A DNA stretch of 64,000 bases from Desulfuromonas versatilis (GCF_019704135.1 NZ_AP024355.1:4037034-4101033), one strand, 5' to 3'; positions 32,876 through 42,601 are shown, counted from the first letter of the stretch. Notes: generated from the letters alone by a model not told the origin. Translations and numbers: made by a program.

Positions 32876-32923
32876 GGTAGGGGCGCGGTTCCAGCGCCCA
32901 GGGCGGCAAGACCGCGCCCCTAC
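32876..32923. repeat. GTAGGGGCG palindrome (family B), copy 1
   Basis: GGTAGGGGCGCGGT and ACCGCGCCCCTACC are perfect inverted arms around a 20-base loop. Related copies lie at 34165-34229, 36324-36398, 53521-53546 and 61478-61567. Confidence 0.88.
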
Positions 32924-32943
32924 CGGCAGAAAGGAGTCGCCCC

Positions 32944-33239
32944 ATGGACAGCAGCGAACTCTCCCGCTACCGCGAGTTTCTCAAGGACTCGCTGGGCTGA
33001 CCATCAACTTCCATCTCACCGACCAGCACCAGGGGATCGACCCACCGCCCCTGCAGAAGCCACCCCGCCCCGACCAGCCCCTCATCCCCCTGCCCGGCCG
33101 CGAATCCTTCGGCGGCTTTGCCGGCACCGACCTGCTCGAAGCCATCGCCGCCTACCATCAGCAGCGGATGGACCGTCTGCCGGCGGTGGACGGCGAGGAG
33201 GAATTCACCCTCTACCTGGCGCCGGTGGGCAAGATCTGA
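32944..33239 (+). pseudogene. Small nif-cluster gene interrupted by a frameshift
   Basis: ATG 32944 has a strong AAAGGAG site but its frame stops after 18 codons (MDSSELSRYREFLKDSLG). The frame one base earlier continues without break as LTINFHLTDQHQGIDPP to a stop at 33239, with coding-like composition and an ending EEEFTLYLAPVGKI. A single-base deletion near 32997 explains both halves; the intact product would be about 98 residues. No slippery heptamer is present, so programmed frameshifting is unlikely, but a sequencing error is possible. The family is not recognised. Confidence 0.6.
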
Positions 33240-33257
33240 CAGGCCTGCGCCCCGGTG

Positions 33258-33304
33258 AAAAAACAAAAAAAAGGGCAGAAAGGCTCCCTCAAAACCTTTC
33301 TGCC
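33258..33304 (-). terminator. Terminator of the nifHDK operon
   Basis: GGGCAGAAAGG and CCTTTCTGCCC pair perfectly; read on the minus strand the stem is followed by TTTTTTTTGTTTTTT. It lies about 110 bases after the last minus-strand gene. Confidence 0.85.
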
Positions 33305-33349
33305 CAAGCCACAGGCAATTGCATCTCTGGAAATGGAACGGCAAAAGCG

Positions 33350-33421
33350 TGATGAGTAATGAGTGATAAGTGATCAGCAAAGGCTTTTCAACTCCTCACT
33401 TATCACTCATTACTCATCACT
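33350..33421. repeat. Degenerate heptamer hairpin (family C), copy 1
   Basis: GTGATGAGTAATGAGTGATA and its inverted arm TATCACTCATTACTCATCAC face each other. Each arm is built of degenerate 7-base units. The right end touches the stop codon of the NifX-family gene. Confidence 0.85.
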
Positions 33422-33776
33422 TGTTACAAGTCTGACACCCTCCGCCGCACAACCGGTCGTGAACCGCGGCGAGAACCTTTTCGATGGGGCCGGCGACACT
33501 CAGGGCCTCGATCCCGGCCTTTTTCAACTCCTGCTTGGGGTAGTCGCCGATCATGGCGCTGACCACCGCCCGGCAGTCGTGCAGCCCCTCGGTGATGGTG
33601 TCCAGCCGGTTGTGCCGCATGGGGTTTTCCGCGTCGAAGGAGCAGTACTTGTCCACCGGAACCTCCCGGACCAGGGTGGACCCATCGCGGGAGTAATCGT
33701 AGACCAGAAACCGTTCGGCATGCCCGAAGTGTTGGTCGACTTCCTTGCCGGATTTTGATGCGACGGCGATACGCAT
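33417..33776 (-). CDS. NifX/NafY-family FeMo-co biosynthesis protein (second copy)
   Basis: This 119-residue single-domain protein of the dinitrogenase iron-molybdenum cofactor family begins MRIAVASKSGKEVDQHFGHAERF, the same opening pattern as NifX and the NifB C-terminal domain. It ends with a cysteine-rich tail, LCGGGCQTCNK, absent from the NifX gene at 34231-34623, that might bind a metal cluster. Proteins of this family carry NifB-co or FeMo-co between NifB, NifEN and NifDK. ATG follows GGAG. It is the last gene of the nifHDK-nifX-ferredoxin series. Confidence 0.88.
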   Translation of the reverse strand: MRIAVASKSGKEVDQHFGHAERFLVYDYSRDGSTLVREVPVDKYCSFDAENPMRHNRLDTITEGLHDCRAVVSAMIGDYPKQELKKAGIEALSVAGPIEKVLAAVHDRLCGGGCQTCNK

Positions 33777-33782
33777 AAAATA

Positions 33783-33862
33783 CTCCGTGAGGGGTGAGGC
33801 GTAAGGAGTGAGGAGTTGAAAAACGCTTTTTGCGCCTCACTCCTCACCCCTCACTCCTTACG
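33783..33862. repeat. Degenerate heptamer hairpin (family C), copy 2
   Basis: GTGAGGGGTGAGGCGTAAGG and the inverted arm CCTCACTCCTCACCCCTCAC flank a short loop, filling the gap between the second NifX-family gene and the ferredoxin gene. Confidence 0.85.
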
Positions 33863-33866
33863 GTTG

Positions 33867-34136
33867 TCAAACTTCCATCGGTTTAAAGCTGAAGCACTTC
33901 TTCGGGCAGCCCACGCCACAGCCGGCGCAGCCGATGCAGTTGTCCCCGGCGACAATGGTCATGACCATGCGGATCGATTCGCTTTCCTCGTCTTCCAGGT
34001 CCAGGGGGCCAAGCACCTTGCGGGCGCAGGACTTGAAGCAGCGGCCGCAGCCGATGCACTTTTCCTCGTCGATCGCCTCGACGAAGGTCGGGGTCCAGGT
34101 GGCGCCCCCTTTGGTCAATCCGGTCAGATAAGCCAT
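33867..34136 (-). CDS. fdxB: nif-specific 2[4Fe-4S] ferredoxin (ferredoxin III type)
   Basis: This 89-residue ferredoxin has cysteine clusters CIGCGRCFKSC and CIGCAGCGVGC plus a late Cys in KKCFSFKP, fitting the nif-type ferredoxin III family. It probably delivers electrons for cofactor assembly or to NifH. The opening MAYLTGLTKGGATWTP is typical of that family. GGAGAAG precedes the ATG. It lies between two NifX-family genes on the nif strand. The symbol is by analogy. Confidence 0.88.
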   Translation of the reverse strand: MAYLTGLTKGGATWTPTFVEAIDEEKCIGCGRCFKSCARKVLGPLDLEDEESESIRMVMTIVAGDNCIGCAGCGVGCPKKCFSFKPMEV

Positions 34137-34164
34137 GGGTACTTCTCCTTCTGGTTAATGATCT

Positions 34165-34229
34165 GTAGGGGCAGAGTTGTGTGTCTGCCCTTTTTCCCGT
34201 GAAGGGCGCACACCCAGGTGCGCCCCTAC
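34165..34229. repeat. Family B palindrome, copy 2
   Basis: GTAGGGGCAGAG and TGCGCCCCTAC mark the ends; the internal GTGTGTCTGCCC and GGGCGCACACCC also pair. It fills the gap between the ferredoxin gene and nifX. Confidence 0.8.
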
Positions 34230-34230
34230 G

Positions 34231-34623
34231 TTAATTGTCGGCAAACCCCGGCCGTTCGCTTTTCAGCATCGCCTTACGCAGCCAGGGGGGCGGGTTGCCC
34301 TTGAGGACCTCCTGGAGCTTGGCGATCACGTCGGTGATCGGTTCCCTGTCCTTGCTCTTGAGCGGGTGGATCCGCTTGGCAACCAGCCGGGCGGCCGCCG
34401 GTCCGCCGATTTCGGCGACATAGACCAGCGCGCAATCGGCGAGCGCCGCACCGCGCGCTTCGATCTTGTCGTCGCTGTGGCCCATCTCGGCCTCGGCCTG
34501 AACCTGCACCACGCCGGCAAAACTCGCCTCTTCCGGCCCGATGTTCCAGATGTAGAATTCTTCGGCCTGGCCGAAATGTCCATCGATGTGCACTTTGTCG
34601 GTACTGGCGAACGCGACTTTCAT
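34231..34623 (-). CDS. nifX: NifX, FeMo-co/NifB-co carrier
   Basis: NifX binds NifB-co and VK-cluster and passes them to NifEN. This 130-residue protein starts at ATG 34623 (AGGAAAGGA upstream) with MKVAFASTDKVHIDGHFGQA and has the longer C-terminal helix typical of NifX (IAKLQEVLKGNPPPWLRKAM). An upstream in-frame ATG at 34680 would add 19 atypical residues. It follows nifK after a family C repeat. Confidence 0.92.
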   Translation of the reverse strand: MKVAFASTDKVHIDGHFGQAEEFYIWNIGPEEASFAGVVQVQAEAEMGHSDDKIEARGAALADCALVYVAEIGGPAAARLVAKRIHPLKSKDREPITDVIAKLQEVLKGNPPPWLRKAMLKSERPGFADN

Positions 34624-34704
34624 GGCAAGTCCTTTCCTGGTGCTGCCACCGATAATGTCGAAACGGCGGGTGCGGATCATGACGTTTCCCTTCGGGAAAC
34701 AGGT

Positions 34705-34776
34705 TTCAGGAGTCAGGAATCAGGTGTCAGAAAATTCCTTTTCCTTCCTGATTCCTGAAACCTGACTCCTGGTGCC
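34705..34776. repeat. Heptamer hairpin of CAGGAAT units (family C), copy 3
   Basis: TCAGGAGTCAGGAATCAGGT and the inverted arm CCTGATTCCTGAAACCTGAC form the arms, again with period 7. It fills the nifK-nifX gap. Confidence 0.8.
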
Positions 34777-34794
34777 TCGCTAAGGCCTGAGGCC

Positions 34795-36264
34795 TTAGCG
34801 CATCATTTCAAACTGCCGCTCTTCGCAGGTCTCGTCGACGATGTCGAGGAACTTGTTGCAGATGGCGCTGAGCATGTTGATCGCGCCCTGGTAGCCGATG
34901 ATCGGGCTGCGATGCAGGTTGACCCGGTCGAAGACCGGGAAGCCGAAGCGGAACAGCGGGATCCCTGCGTCGCGGGCGATGAACTTGCCGTGGGTGTCGC
35001 CGATCAGGCCGTCGACCGGGTCGGTCATCAGCAGGCTGCGCATGTGCCAGAGGTCCTTGCCCATGTAGATCTTCCCCTGCTGGCCGAAGGGCGAGCTGTC
35101 GAGCAGCGCCTGGATCTCCTTGGCCACCTTCTTGCTCCCCTTGCTGCAGAGGATGTGGTAGGGAACCGCACCCATTTCGAGCAGGAAGGAGATGTAGCCG
35201 AGCAGCTGGTCCGGGTCGCCGTAGAGGGCGAATTTCTTGCCGTGGATGTACTGGTGGGCGTCGGTCATGGCGTCCACCGCGCGGCCGCGCTCGGCCTTGA
35301 GGCTCTCGGGAATCGGCTTGCCCATCAGCTCGCTGATCTGCATCAGGAAGGCGTCGGTCTTGGCGATGCCCAGCGGCATGGGGATGGCGGCGTGCTTGCC
35401 GGCGTAATTCTCGCCAACCCACTTGAAGGTCTTGGCCGCCGACCAGGGGCCGAGGCTGATGGTGGCCTTGCCGTTGATGGAGTCGCCGGCTTCGTCGAGG
35501 GGAGTCCCGCCGGCGTAGACCCGGTAGGTGCCGTCGAGGGGCGAGTCGAAGACATCGGAGATGTCGCCGAGGATCACCCCTTCGATGCCGAACTCGGCGA
35601 AGATCCGCTTGTACTCGCGGAAGTTGCCGGTGTTGGCGTCGAAGCCGGGGATCAGGTTGAGCTTGCCGGTGCAGCGCCCGTCAACCTTCTTCTCTTCGGT
35701 GAGGGTCTGCAGGATCGACAGCAGCATGGCGTCGTAGCCGTGGATGTGCGAGCCGTTGAAGCTGGGGGTGTTGGCGTAGGGGGTCGGGATCTCATCCGGC
35801 ACCAGCCCCTTGTTGCGGGCGTTCTTGATGAACGCGGTCAGGTCGTCGCCGATGATCTCCGGCATGCAGGAGGTGAAAATGGAGATCATCTTCGGCTTGT
35901 ACAGGGCGATGCAGTTCTCCAGGCCCTCGTGCAGGTTGTTCTGCCCGCCGAACACCGCGCCGTCCTCGGTCATGGAGTCGGAAACCGCCGGCGCCGGCTC
36001 GCGGAAGTGGCGGTTGAGGGTCGAGCGGTAGTAGGAGGCGCACCCCTGGGAGCCGTGCACGAAGGGGAGCGAGCCTTCGAAGGCGTGGGCGACCAGTTCG
36101 GCGCCCAGCGGCTGGCAGGTGTGGGGCGGCATGACCACCAGCGCTTCGCGCTTGAAGTTGAGCTCTTTGTACTCTTCGGTATTGATCCAGTTGGCGACCC
36201 GTTCGATCTCCTCGGCGGGAGTCTCGGTCACCGGCTTGACTTCTAATCCAAGATTGTTGGCCAT
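34795..36264 (-). CDS. nifK: Nitrogenase MoFe protein beta chain
   Basis: NifK and NifD form the alpha2-beta2 dinitrogenase that reduces N2; P-clusters lie at the alpha/beta interface. The 489-residue protein has the P-cluster cysteines C50 (PPHTCQPLGA), C75 (HGSQGCASYYR) and C133 (FTSCMPEIIGDD), and a conserved C-terminal half (FRFGFPVFDR). ATG 36264 follows AGGAGAT; an upstream in-frame start at 36291 is less likely. The gap to nifD holds a family B repeat. Confidence 0.97.
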   Translation of the reverse strand: MANNLGLEVKPVTETPAEEIERVANWINTEEYKELNFKREALVVMPPHTCQPLGAELVAHAFEGSLPFVHGSQGCASYYRSTLNRHFREPAPAVSDSMTEDGAVFGGQNNLHEGLENCIALYKPKMISIFTSCMPEIIGDDLTAFIKNARNKGLVPDEIPTPYANTPSFNGSHIHGYDAMLLSILQTLTEEKKVDGRCTGKLNLIPGFDANTGNFREYKRIFAEFGIEGVILGDISDVFDSPLDGTYRVYAGGTPLDEAGDSINGKATISLGPWSAAKTFKWVGENYAGKHAAIPMPLGIAKTDAFLMQISELMGKPIPESLKAERGRAVDAMTDAHQYIHGKKFALYGDPDQLLGYISFLLEMGAVPYHILCSKGSKKVAKEIQALLDSSPFGQQGKIYMGKDLWHMRSLLMTDPVDGLIGDTHGKFIARDAGIPLFRFGFPVFDRVNLHRSPIIGYQGAINMLSAICNKFLDIVDETCEERQFEMMR

Positions 36265-36323
36265 CGTCGTATCTCCTGGCAGCGGACTCATCCGTCACGC
36301 CGCCGAAAAATATTGCGTTTCTT

Positions 36324-36398
36324 CGTAGGGGCGAATCTACCATTCACCCTTGCCTGGGCACTCGCCCGGTCCAGGGCGACCACAAGGATCGCCCCTAC
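36324..36398. repeat. Family B palindrome, copy 3
   Basis: CGTAGGGGCGA and TCGCCCCTAC bound a 75-base element with further internal pairing (GCCTGGGC, GTCCAGGGC). It fills the nifD-nifK gap. Confidence 0.85.
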
Positions 36399-36411
36399 AT
36401 ATCGTTCAACC

Positions 36412-37863
36412 TCAGAAGGGCGACTTGACCAGGTCCCAAGTGGGCGAGTTGATCGCCATGTCGATGTCGCGGGCGAAGATCGGGAAGCCCTTGTAGCCAT
36501 GGTAGGGACCGGAGTAGTCCCAGCTGTGCATCTGGCGGAAAGGCAGGCCCATCTTCTGGAAGACGTACTTCTCTTTGATCCCGGAAGCCACCAGGTCGGG
36601 CTTCATGGCGTGGGCGAAGTGCTCCAACTCGAGCTCGGAGGCGTCGTCGAAGACCACCGTCGCTTCGGGCATCTCCGGGGCGGTGCGGTCGTAGTCATCC
36701 GAGTGGGCGAACTCGTAACCGCTGCCGACGCAGGTCATCCCCAGGTCTTCGTAGGCGCCGATGGTGTGACGGGGGCGCAGGCCGCCGACGTAGATCATGA
36801 CCTTCTTGCCTTCGAGGCGAGGCTTGACTTCGTCGATGATCGCCTGGCAGACCGGGTCGTACTTGGCGATAACCGCCTCGACCTTCTGCTTGATGTTGTC
36901 GTCGAAGAGCTCGGCCAGCTTGCGCAGCGATTCCCTGATCTTGGTCGGACCGAAGAAGTTCAGTTCGATCCAGGGAATCCCGTACTTCTCTTCCATGACC
37001 TTGCACATGTAGTTCATGGAGCGGTAGCAGTGGATGACGTTGAGCCGCACCTGGTGGGTGGCGGCGATCTTCTCGAGCTCGCCGTCGCCGGTCCAGACCG
37101 ACTTGACGTTGAAGCCGCACTCCTCGAGCAGAGGCTTGGTCGACCAGGCGTCGCCGCCAATGTTGTACTCGCCGATCAGGGCGATGTCGTAGGGGCCGAT
37201 GGGCTCGGCAAACTCGCGGGTTTCGATGATGTAGTCGCGGATGGTGTCGTTGGAGATGTGGTGACCAAGCGACTGGGAGACCCCGCGGAAACCCTCGCAG
37301 TTACAGGGGATGACCGGAATATCGAGCTCCTGGGCGGTCTGCTTGGCGACGGAGTTGATGTCATCGCCGATCAGGCCCACCGGGCACTCGGAGAGGACCG
37401 AGACGCCCTTGGCCAGGGGGAAGAGCTCCTTGGCCTCGTGGATCAGGGTCTTGAGCTTCTTGTCACCACCGTAGACGACGTCTTTTTCCTGGAAGTCGGA
37501 GGTGAACTGCATGCCGAACTGATCGACACCCAGCTTGCCGGTCATCAGGTTGCGCCGGGTCCCCCAGGAGTACCAACCGCAGCCGACCGGGCCGTGGGAG
37601 ACGTGGACCATGTCGCGGATCGGGCCCCAGACCACCCCTTTGGCGCCGGCGTAGGCGCAGCCGCGGGCGGACATGACACCGGGGACGGTCTTCTTGTTCG
37701 ACTGCACGCAGGCCTTGCCGGAGCTCTGGTCGTTGGGCGCCAGGTGCTTGGCCCGTTTCTTCTTGCCTTTGGCGGGATAGATCTCGAGGACCTCGTCGAT
37801 CACCGCCTGGGTCGACTCCTTGGTGACCCCTTCGATAAATTTTTTCTCTATTTTTTCAGACAT
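36412..37863 (-). CDS. nifD: Nitrogenase MoFe protein alpha chain
   Basis: NifD carries FeMo-co and the N2-reducing site. The 483-residue protein has P-cluster cysteines C69, C95 and C160 ([31 protein letters not shown]) and the two FeMo-co ligands C279 ([10 protein letters not shown]) and H446 ([18 protein letters not shown]). These mark it as Mo-nitrogenase. ATG 37863 has GAGGAG upstream; a longer in-frame opening to 37920 is repeat-derived. It is second in the nifHDK operon. Confidence 0.97.
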   Translation of the reverse strand: MSEKIEKKFIEGVTKESTQAVIDEVLEIYPAKGKKKRAKHLAPNDQSSGKACVQSNKKTVPGVMSARGCAYAGAKGVVWGPIRDMVHVSHGPVGCGWYSWGTRRNLMTGKLGVDQFGMQFTSDFQEKDVVYGGDKKLKTLIHEAKELFPLAKGVSVLSECPVGLIGDDINSVAKQTAQELDIPVIPCNCEGFRGVSQSLGHHISNDTIRDYIIETREFAEPIGPYDIALIGEYNIGGDAWSTKPLLEECGFNVKSVWTGDGELEKIAATHQVRLNVIHCYRSMNYMCKVMEEKYGIPWIELNFFGPTKIRESLRKLAELFDDNIKQKVEAVIAKYDPVCQAIIDEVKPRLEGKKVMIYVGGLRPRHTIGAYEDLGMTCVGSGYEFAHSDDYDRTAPEMPEATVVFDDASELELEHFAHAMKPDLVASGIKEKYVFQKMGLPFRQMHSWDYSGPYHGYKGFPIFARDIDMAINSPTWDLVKSPF

Positions 37864-37871
37864 GAATAACT

Positions 37872-38000
37872 CCTCGTGAGGCGTGAGGTGTGAGGAGTGA
37901 GGAGAAAGTCCCCGCCCCATCCACCAACGATTCAGTCAAGGTCAGGGTGAGGGTTAGGGAGAGGCTTTTGCACCTCACCCCTCACGCCTCACTCCTCACC
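37872..38000. repeat. Heptamer hairpin (family C), copy 4
   Basis: GTGAGGCGTGAGGTGTGAGG at one end and CCTCACCCCTCACGCCTCAC at the other are inverted heptamer arrays around about 65 bases, filling the nifH-nifD gap. Confidence 0.85.
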
Positions 38001-38004
38001 GAAT

Positions 38005-39177
<1,173 letters not shown>

Positions 39178-39192
39178 TTACGGTCGCCTATA

Positions 39193-39210
39193 AAGCAGGG
39201 GCCGTGCCAA
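39193..39210 (-). promoter_or_regulatory. Sigma-54 promoter of nifH
   Basis: The minus strand reads TTGGCACGGCCCCTGCTT, with ten bases between GG and GC, close to consensus. Transcription would start near 39183, giving a 300-base leader with two terminators. Confidence 0.9.
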
Positions 39211-39343
39211 AACCCGGCAGCAACCTGCAAGAGCATGAAACCACTGAGCTATTTATTTCCAGCCCGGTTTGTGCCGCGGACCGGCCGGGGGCGAGTGTGC
39301 ACAGAACTTCAGCAAACCCTGCCCAGCCCTTGGGCAAAAAAGT

Positions 39344-39862
39344 CTATGCCCCCTCGGCGGCGGCATTTTGATAAGCGAGCAGGTCGGCGGCCGAGAAACA
39401 GATGAAATACGCTTTCTCCACCACCTTGGACGCGGCGAGAAATGCCCGCACCTCGCGGAGGGCGATGCGGCAGGCCCGCTCGATGGGGAAGCGGTAGGCG
39501 CCGGTGCTGATGGAGGGAAAGGCGATGGTTTTGACGCCGTTTTGTTCGGCCAACCTGAGGCAGTTGCGGTAACAGTCGGCGAGCAGCTGCTCCTCGCCGC
39601 GGCCTCCGCCGCGCCACACGGGACCGACGGTGTGAATGACATGGCAGGCGGCAAGCCGGTAGCCTTGGGTGATCCGGGCCTGGCCGGTGGGACAGCCGCC
39701 AAGCCCACGGCACTCCTCGAGCAGTTCCGGCCCGGCGGCGCGGTGAATCGCCCCGTCGACGCCCCCGCCGCCGAGCAGTGTCGAGTTGGCCGCGTTGACT
39801 ATGGCATCCACAGCCATTTGGGTTATATCCCCCTGCACGATCTCGATCCGCTCCGATCTCAT
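39344..39862 (-). CDS. Macro-domain protein (ADP-ribose binding/hydrolase)
   Basis: The 172-residue macro domain of the YmdB/MacroD type binds or removes ADP-ribose derivatives. It shows [32 protein letters not shown] and the phosphate loop [13 protein letters not shown] 39862 has AGGAGG eight bases upstream; a longer frame upstream lacks such a site. It lies just upstream of the nifH promoter and within 3 kb of draT and draG. A role in ADP-ribose turnover is plausible, but cotranscription with dra is not supported because an oppositely oriented gene intervenes. Confidence 0.88.
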   Translation of the reverse strand: MRSERIEIVQGDITQMAVDAIVNAANSTLLGGGGVDGAIHRAAGPELLEECRGLGGCPTGQARITQGYRLAACHVIHTVGPVWRGGGRGEEQLLADCYRNCLRLAEQNGVKTIAFPSISTGAYRFPIERACRIALREVRAFLAASKVVEKAYFICFSAADLLAYQNAAAEGA

Positions 39863-40217
39863 CGGCCACCTCCTGTGGACAAAAGAGCCCCGTGCCTTCT
39901 TTTCAATGATACTCGATCCCCAGCGGAGGGAAACCCCGCCCAGCAAGACAGTCGGGTATTTGACAAAACTAAGGCCATAACACGGAGCGCGCCTGAGTCC
40001 TTGACCCCGTCTGGGCTCACCGGGCGGTAGCCAGGTTATTGGTTAACAGGCTGAAAGGACTAGGGAGTTTTCGAGGGAGAGGCTGAGGCCTCACAGTGAG
40101 GCACGGGCCTTGCTAAAGCAATAGGGCACGGACCGTCTTCGGAGGCGGATTGTCATTGTTTTTCATGCACTTGGATGCGCTGTCAGGAGAAAGACACCGG
40201 GCCAGGAGAGGTTGCGC
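39863..40217. other. 355-base gene-free stretch
   Basis: This divergent gap between the macro-domain and L,D-transpeptidase genes shows no convincing ORF. It contains short complementary stretches (GAGGCCTCACAGTGAGGC among them) but no recognised riboswitch or terminator. Confidence 0.5.
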
Positions 40218-40730
40218 ATGACACGACTCGGACAAACCCTGCTGACATTTCTGATCCTGGCCCTCGCCCAGGGCTGGGCCGGGCCGGCGTTGGCCAGCCC
40301 TGCCCCGAAAGTCGACCGGGTGGTGGTGAAAAAATCGATCCGCACCCTGTACCTCTACCGCGGGAACAAGGTGGTCCGCTCCTTCCCCGTGTCCCTGGGA
40401 AAAAATCCCCGCGGCCATAAGGTCCGCCGAGGCGACCGCCGCACCCCGGAAGGGCGTTACGTACTCGACTGGCGCAACGAACAGAGCCGCTTCTACCGTG
40501 CCATCCACATCTCCTACCCCAACCAGGACGACCTGCGCCGGGCCCAGCAGCTGGGGGTTCAGGCCGGGGGTGCCATCATGATCCACGGCCTGCCCAATCG
40601 CTACGGCGACGACGAGGATTACTTCCTGAGCCGCGACTGGACCGAAGGGTGCATCGCCGTGGGCAACCGCGACATGGACGAAATCTGGCGCCTGGTCGCC
40701 GACCAGACGGTCATCGAGATCCACCCCTGA
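40218..40730 (+). CDS. Exported L,D-transpeptidase (YkuD family)
   Basis: This 170-residue periplasmic enzyme has an N-terminal signal peptide ending near PALASPA. The YkuD domain has the catalytic His in IMIHGLPNRYG and the catalytic Cys in SRDWTEGCIAVGN. Such enzymes make 3-3 cross-links in peptidoglycan or attach proteins to it. ATG 40218 was chosen since AGGAGAGG lies six bases upstream; a TTG at 40212 is possible. Its 3' end overlaps the convergent draG gene by 20 bases. Confidence 0.9.
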   Translation: MTRLGQTLLTFLILALAQGWAGPALASPAPKVDRVVVKKSIRTLYLYRGNKVVRSFPVSLGKNPRGHKVRRGDRRTPEGRYVLDWRNEQSRFYRAIHISYPNQDDLRRAQQLGVQAGGAIMIHGLPNRYGDDEDYFLSRDWTEGCIAVGNRDMDEIWRLVADQTVIEIHP

Positions 40731-41655
40731 GGGTTGCCCGCCGCTCGCCACTGCTCGCCAGCAGGGGAGACAGGCGCACCAGGGCGGCAGCTGCCGCCTC
40801 CACCTCTTCGCGGATGACCGGATCCATCTTCTTCACCCAGCGCCGGGGGAAGGCGTCGAGGCCGTAAAATGCCCCGGCGATCATCCCGGCGATGGCGCCG
40901 GTGGTGTCCGCGTCGCCCCCCTGGTTGACCACGCCGACCAGGCATTCCTCAAAAGTGGCTGTGGAGAACAGAAAATGGAAGACGGTCTGCAGGGTATCCA
41001 CCACGTAGCCGGTGGCGTTCCCCCGGTAGTTGTTGAACTGGAAATTGGGGTGGGTTTCGACCAGCTCACGGGTGATGGTGTGCAGGTCGAAGCGGTCGGC
41101 GCCGAGCAGCGCCTGCTGCACCATGCGCCCCACGGTGATGCAGGCGGCATCGGAAAGCGGGTGATGGTGAGTGATGCGGGCCTGTTCCAGGGAACACTGC
41201 CGAAGCAGGGTTTCGTCGCCGAGAGTAAACAACGCAACCGGGGCCATGCGCATGACCGCGCCGTTGCCGGCGTCCCACTCGTTGCAGGGGGTTTCGAGCT
41301 GCCCCTTGCGCATGTAGTCGCGAATCCCCTTGCGGCAGGTCGAGCCGATGTCGATGGGCTTGGATCTCATCCAGCCCACGAAGTTCTCGGCGATCCCCTG
41401 CAGGTCCCAGCCGCCGGCGGCGGTCAGGGCGCGGGCGATGCACAGGGACATCTCGGTATCGTCGGTGACCTGCCCGGGCTTGAGGTTCAGCCAGCCGCCG
41501 CCGACGATCTTGCGATGCACCTTGAACTGGACGCGGATCTCCCCCGGGGTCATGAACTCGGTGGTGGCGCCCAGGGCATCGCCGATGGCCAGCCCGAGAA
41601 AGGCGGCCCTGGCGCGGGAGAGGATGGCGTCTTTTTTGGGGGGGGATACTGTCAT
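40711..41655 (-). CDS. draG: ADP-ribosyl-[dinitrogen reductase] hydrolase
   Basis: DraG removes ADP-ribose from NifH and restores nitrogenase activity. The 314-residue protein shows the binuclear-metal motifs of the family: LGLAIGDALGATTEF, TDDTEMSLCIA, HHHPLSDAA and GGDADTTGAIAGMIAGA. It is slightly longer than the usual 290-300 residues because of a C-terminal tail that overlaps the convergent transpeptidase gene. draT lies 150 bases upstream on the same strand with a family D repeat between. Expression from the sigma-54 promoter upstream of the ANTAR gene is inferred. Confidence 0.93.
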   Translation of the reverse strand: MTVSPPKKDAILSRARAAFLGLAIGDALGATTEFMTPGEIRVQFKVHRKIVGGGWLNLKPGQVTDDTEMSLCIARALTAAGGWDLQGIAENFVGWMRSKPIDIGSTCRKGIRDYMRKGQLETPCNEWDAGNGAVMRMAPVALFTLGDETLLRQCSLEQARITHHHPLSDAACITVGRMVQQALLGADRFDLHTITRELVETHPNFQFNNYRGNATGYVVDTLQTVFHFLFSTATFEECLVGVVNQGGDADTTGAIAGMIAGAFYGLDAFPRRWVKKMDPVIREEVEAAAAALVRLSPLLASSGERRATLRGGSR

Positions 41656-41703
41656 TTAATCACAAGGTCGGGGTGCACTGCCGGTTGAACCCATATGTGC
41701 TTC

Positions 41704-41766
41704 CGGCCGCGTCAGATCCGTCGGATAGGTCTGATCCGACCGATCGGTCAGATCAGATGCGGCCGA
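41704..41766. repeat. Family D repeat, copy 2
   Basis: CGGCCGCGTCAGATCCGTCG and GATCAGATGCGGCCG bound a nested palindrome with GACCGATCGGTC at the centre. It lies between draT and draG. Confidence 0.82.
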
Positions 41767-41806
41767 AGCCCACCAATAACCAATCACCAGCAACCAGCCT
41801 CCGATT

Positions 41807-42601
41807 TCATCCCCCCGTCAGCACCTTCACCTCGAACTCCCCGCCGATCACCAGCACCTCCTCTTCCCCCTTGAGCAGGGAAGAGGGGAGAATGCCGCTG
41901 CGGTAGAAGATCTTGCTGACCGGCACCCGTGCCTCGAGAACCTTGCTGCCGAATTCCCAGGCCCTTTCGAAATCGCTGGTGAAAGAATTGAGGTTGTTCA
42001 ACCGCACCAGGTAAAGATTCCGCTCCAGCTTCTCCAGGATCTTGTGCTCGGCAAAATCGAAGACCCCACGGTAGAGGGTCAGGTGCGGGGTTTCGCCGAG
42101 CGAGCGGCGCAATTCGTACTGGACGAACTCGAAGAGCACGTCGAACTGGGCATGGATGGCGCTGGTGCGGGCGGCGCCCTGCATCCGATCGACCATGAAC
42201 TGGTAATAGGCCTCGGAGCTGATGCTCTCGATCGGCTCGCGATGAAAGGTCGGGCTGAGCCCGAAGCGGCTCTCCACCCAGCCCTTGAGCACCGCGCCGG
42301 CCGGGGAGTTGGAATCGAACATCCACCCCTTTAAAAACCGCAGGTAGCTGTTCTTGAGGCTCTTGCGGCTACTCGCCGAGGTTTCCTGCTGCCACTGGTG
42401 CAGTTGAAAGGTCACGTCCATGTAGTCGTGAAACAGCTCAGCCCGCTCCCGCGGCGAATCGAGCCGCTCCAGCCGCTCGAACAGCAGCCGGTTCGTCTGC
42501 CGCACCCCCTGGATCTCGAGGGGCTTGGGATGGACATTGAAATGCCTGGAAGCAATCGCCCATGGCGGCAGATTGCAAAGATTCATCGGCGAAGCTTCCA
42601 T
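41807..42601 (-). CDS. draT: NAD+-dinitrogen-reductase ADP-ribosyltransferase
   Basis: DraT switches nitrogenase off by transferring ADP-ribose from NAD+ to the NifH arginine (R104 here). The 264-residue protein matches the DraT family in the N-terminal LCNLPPWAIASRHFN, in WMFDSNSPAGAVLKGWVESRFGL split across about 90-115, and in TLYRGVFDF and NNLNSFTSDFERAWEFG. ATG 42601 has a GGGGG stretch upstream; ATG 42586 is possible. It lies between the ANTAR response regulator and draG on one strand. Confidence 0.93.
   Translation of the reverse strand: MEASPMNLCNLPPWAIASRHFNVHPKPLEIQGVRQTNRLLFERLERLDSPRERAELFHDYMDVTFQLHQWQQETSASSRKSLKNSYLRFLKGWMFDSNSPAGAVLKGWVESRFGLSPTFHREPIESISSEAYYQFMVDRMQGAARTSAIHAQFDVLFEFVQYELRRSLGETPHLTLYRGVFDFAEHKILEKLERNLYLVRLNNLNSFTSDFERAWEFGSKVLEARVPVSKIFYRSGILPSSLLKGEEEVLVIGGEFEVKVLTGG

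Noticed and set aside
32989-33002. Programmed -1 frameshift
   Set aside because: No X-XXY-YYZ heptamer or downstream pseudoknot is visible; a plain mutation or sequencing error is simpler.
33417-33776. Detached C-terminal domain of NifB
   Set aside because: It is related, but it is in a different operon with its own start and Cys tail, so it is listed as a NifX-family protein.
39863-40217. Possible GEMM or other riboswitch before the L,D-transpeptidase
   Set aside because: GGTAGCCAGGTTA resembles part of GEMM, but the invariant GCAAAGCC half is absent.
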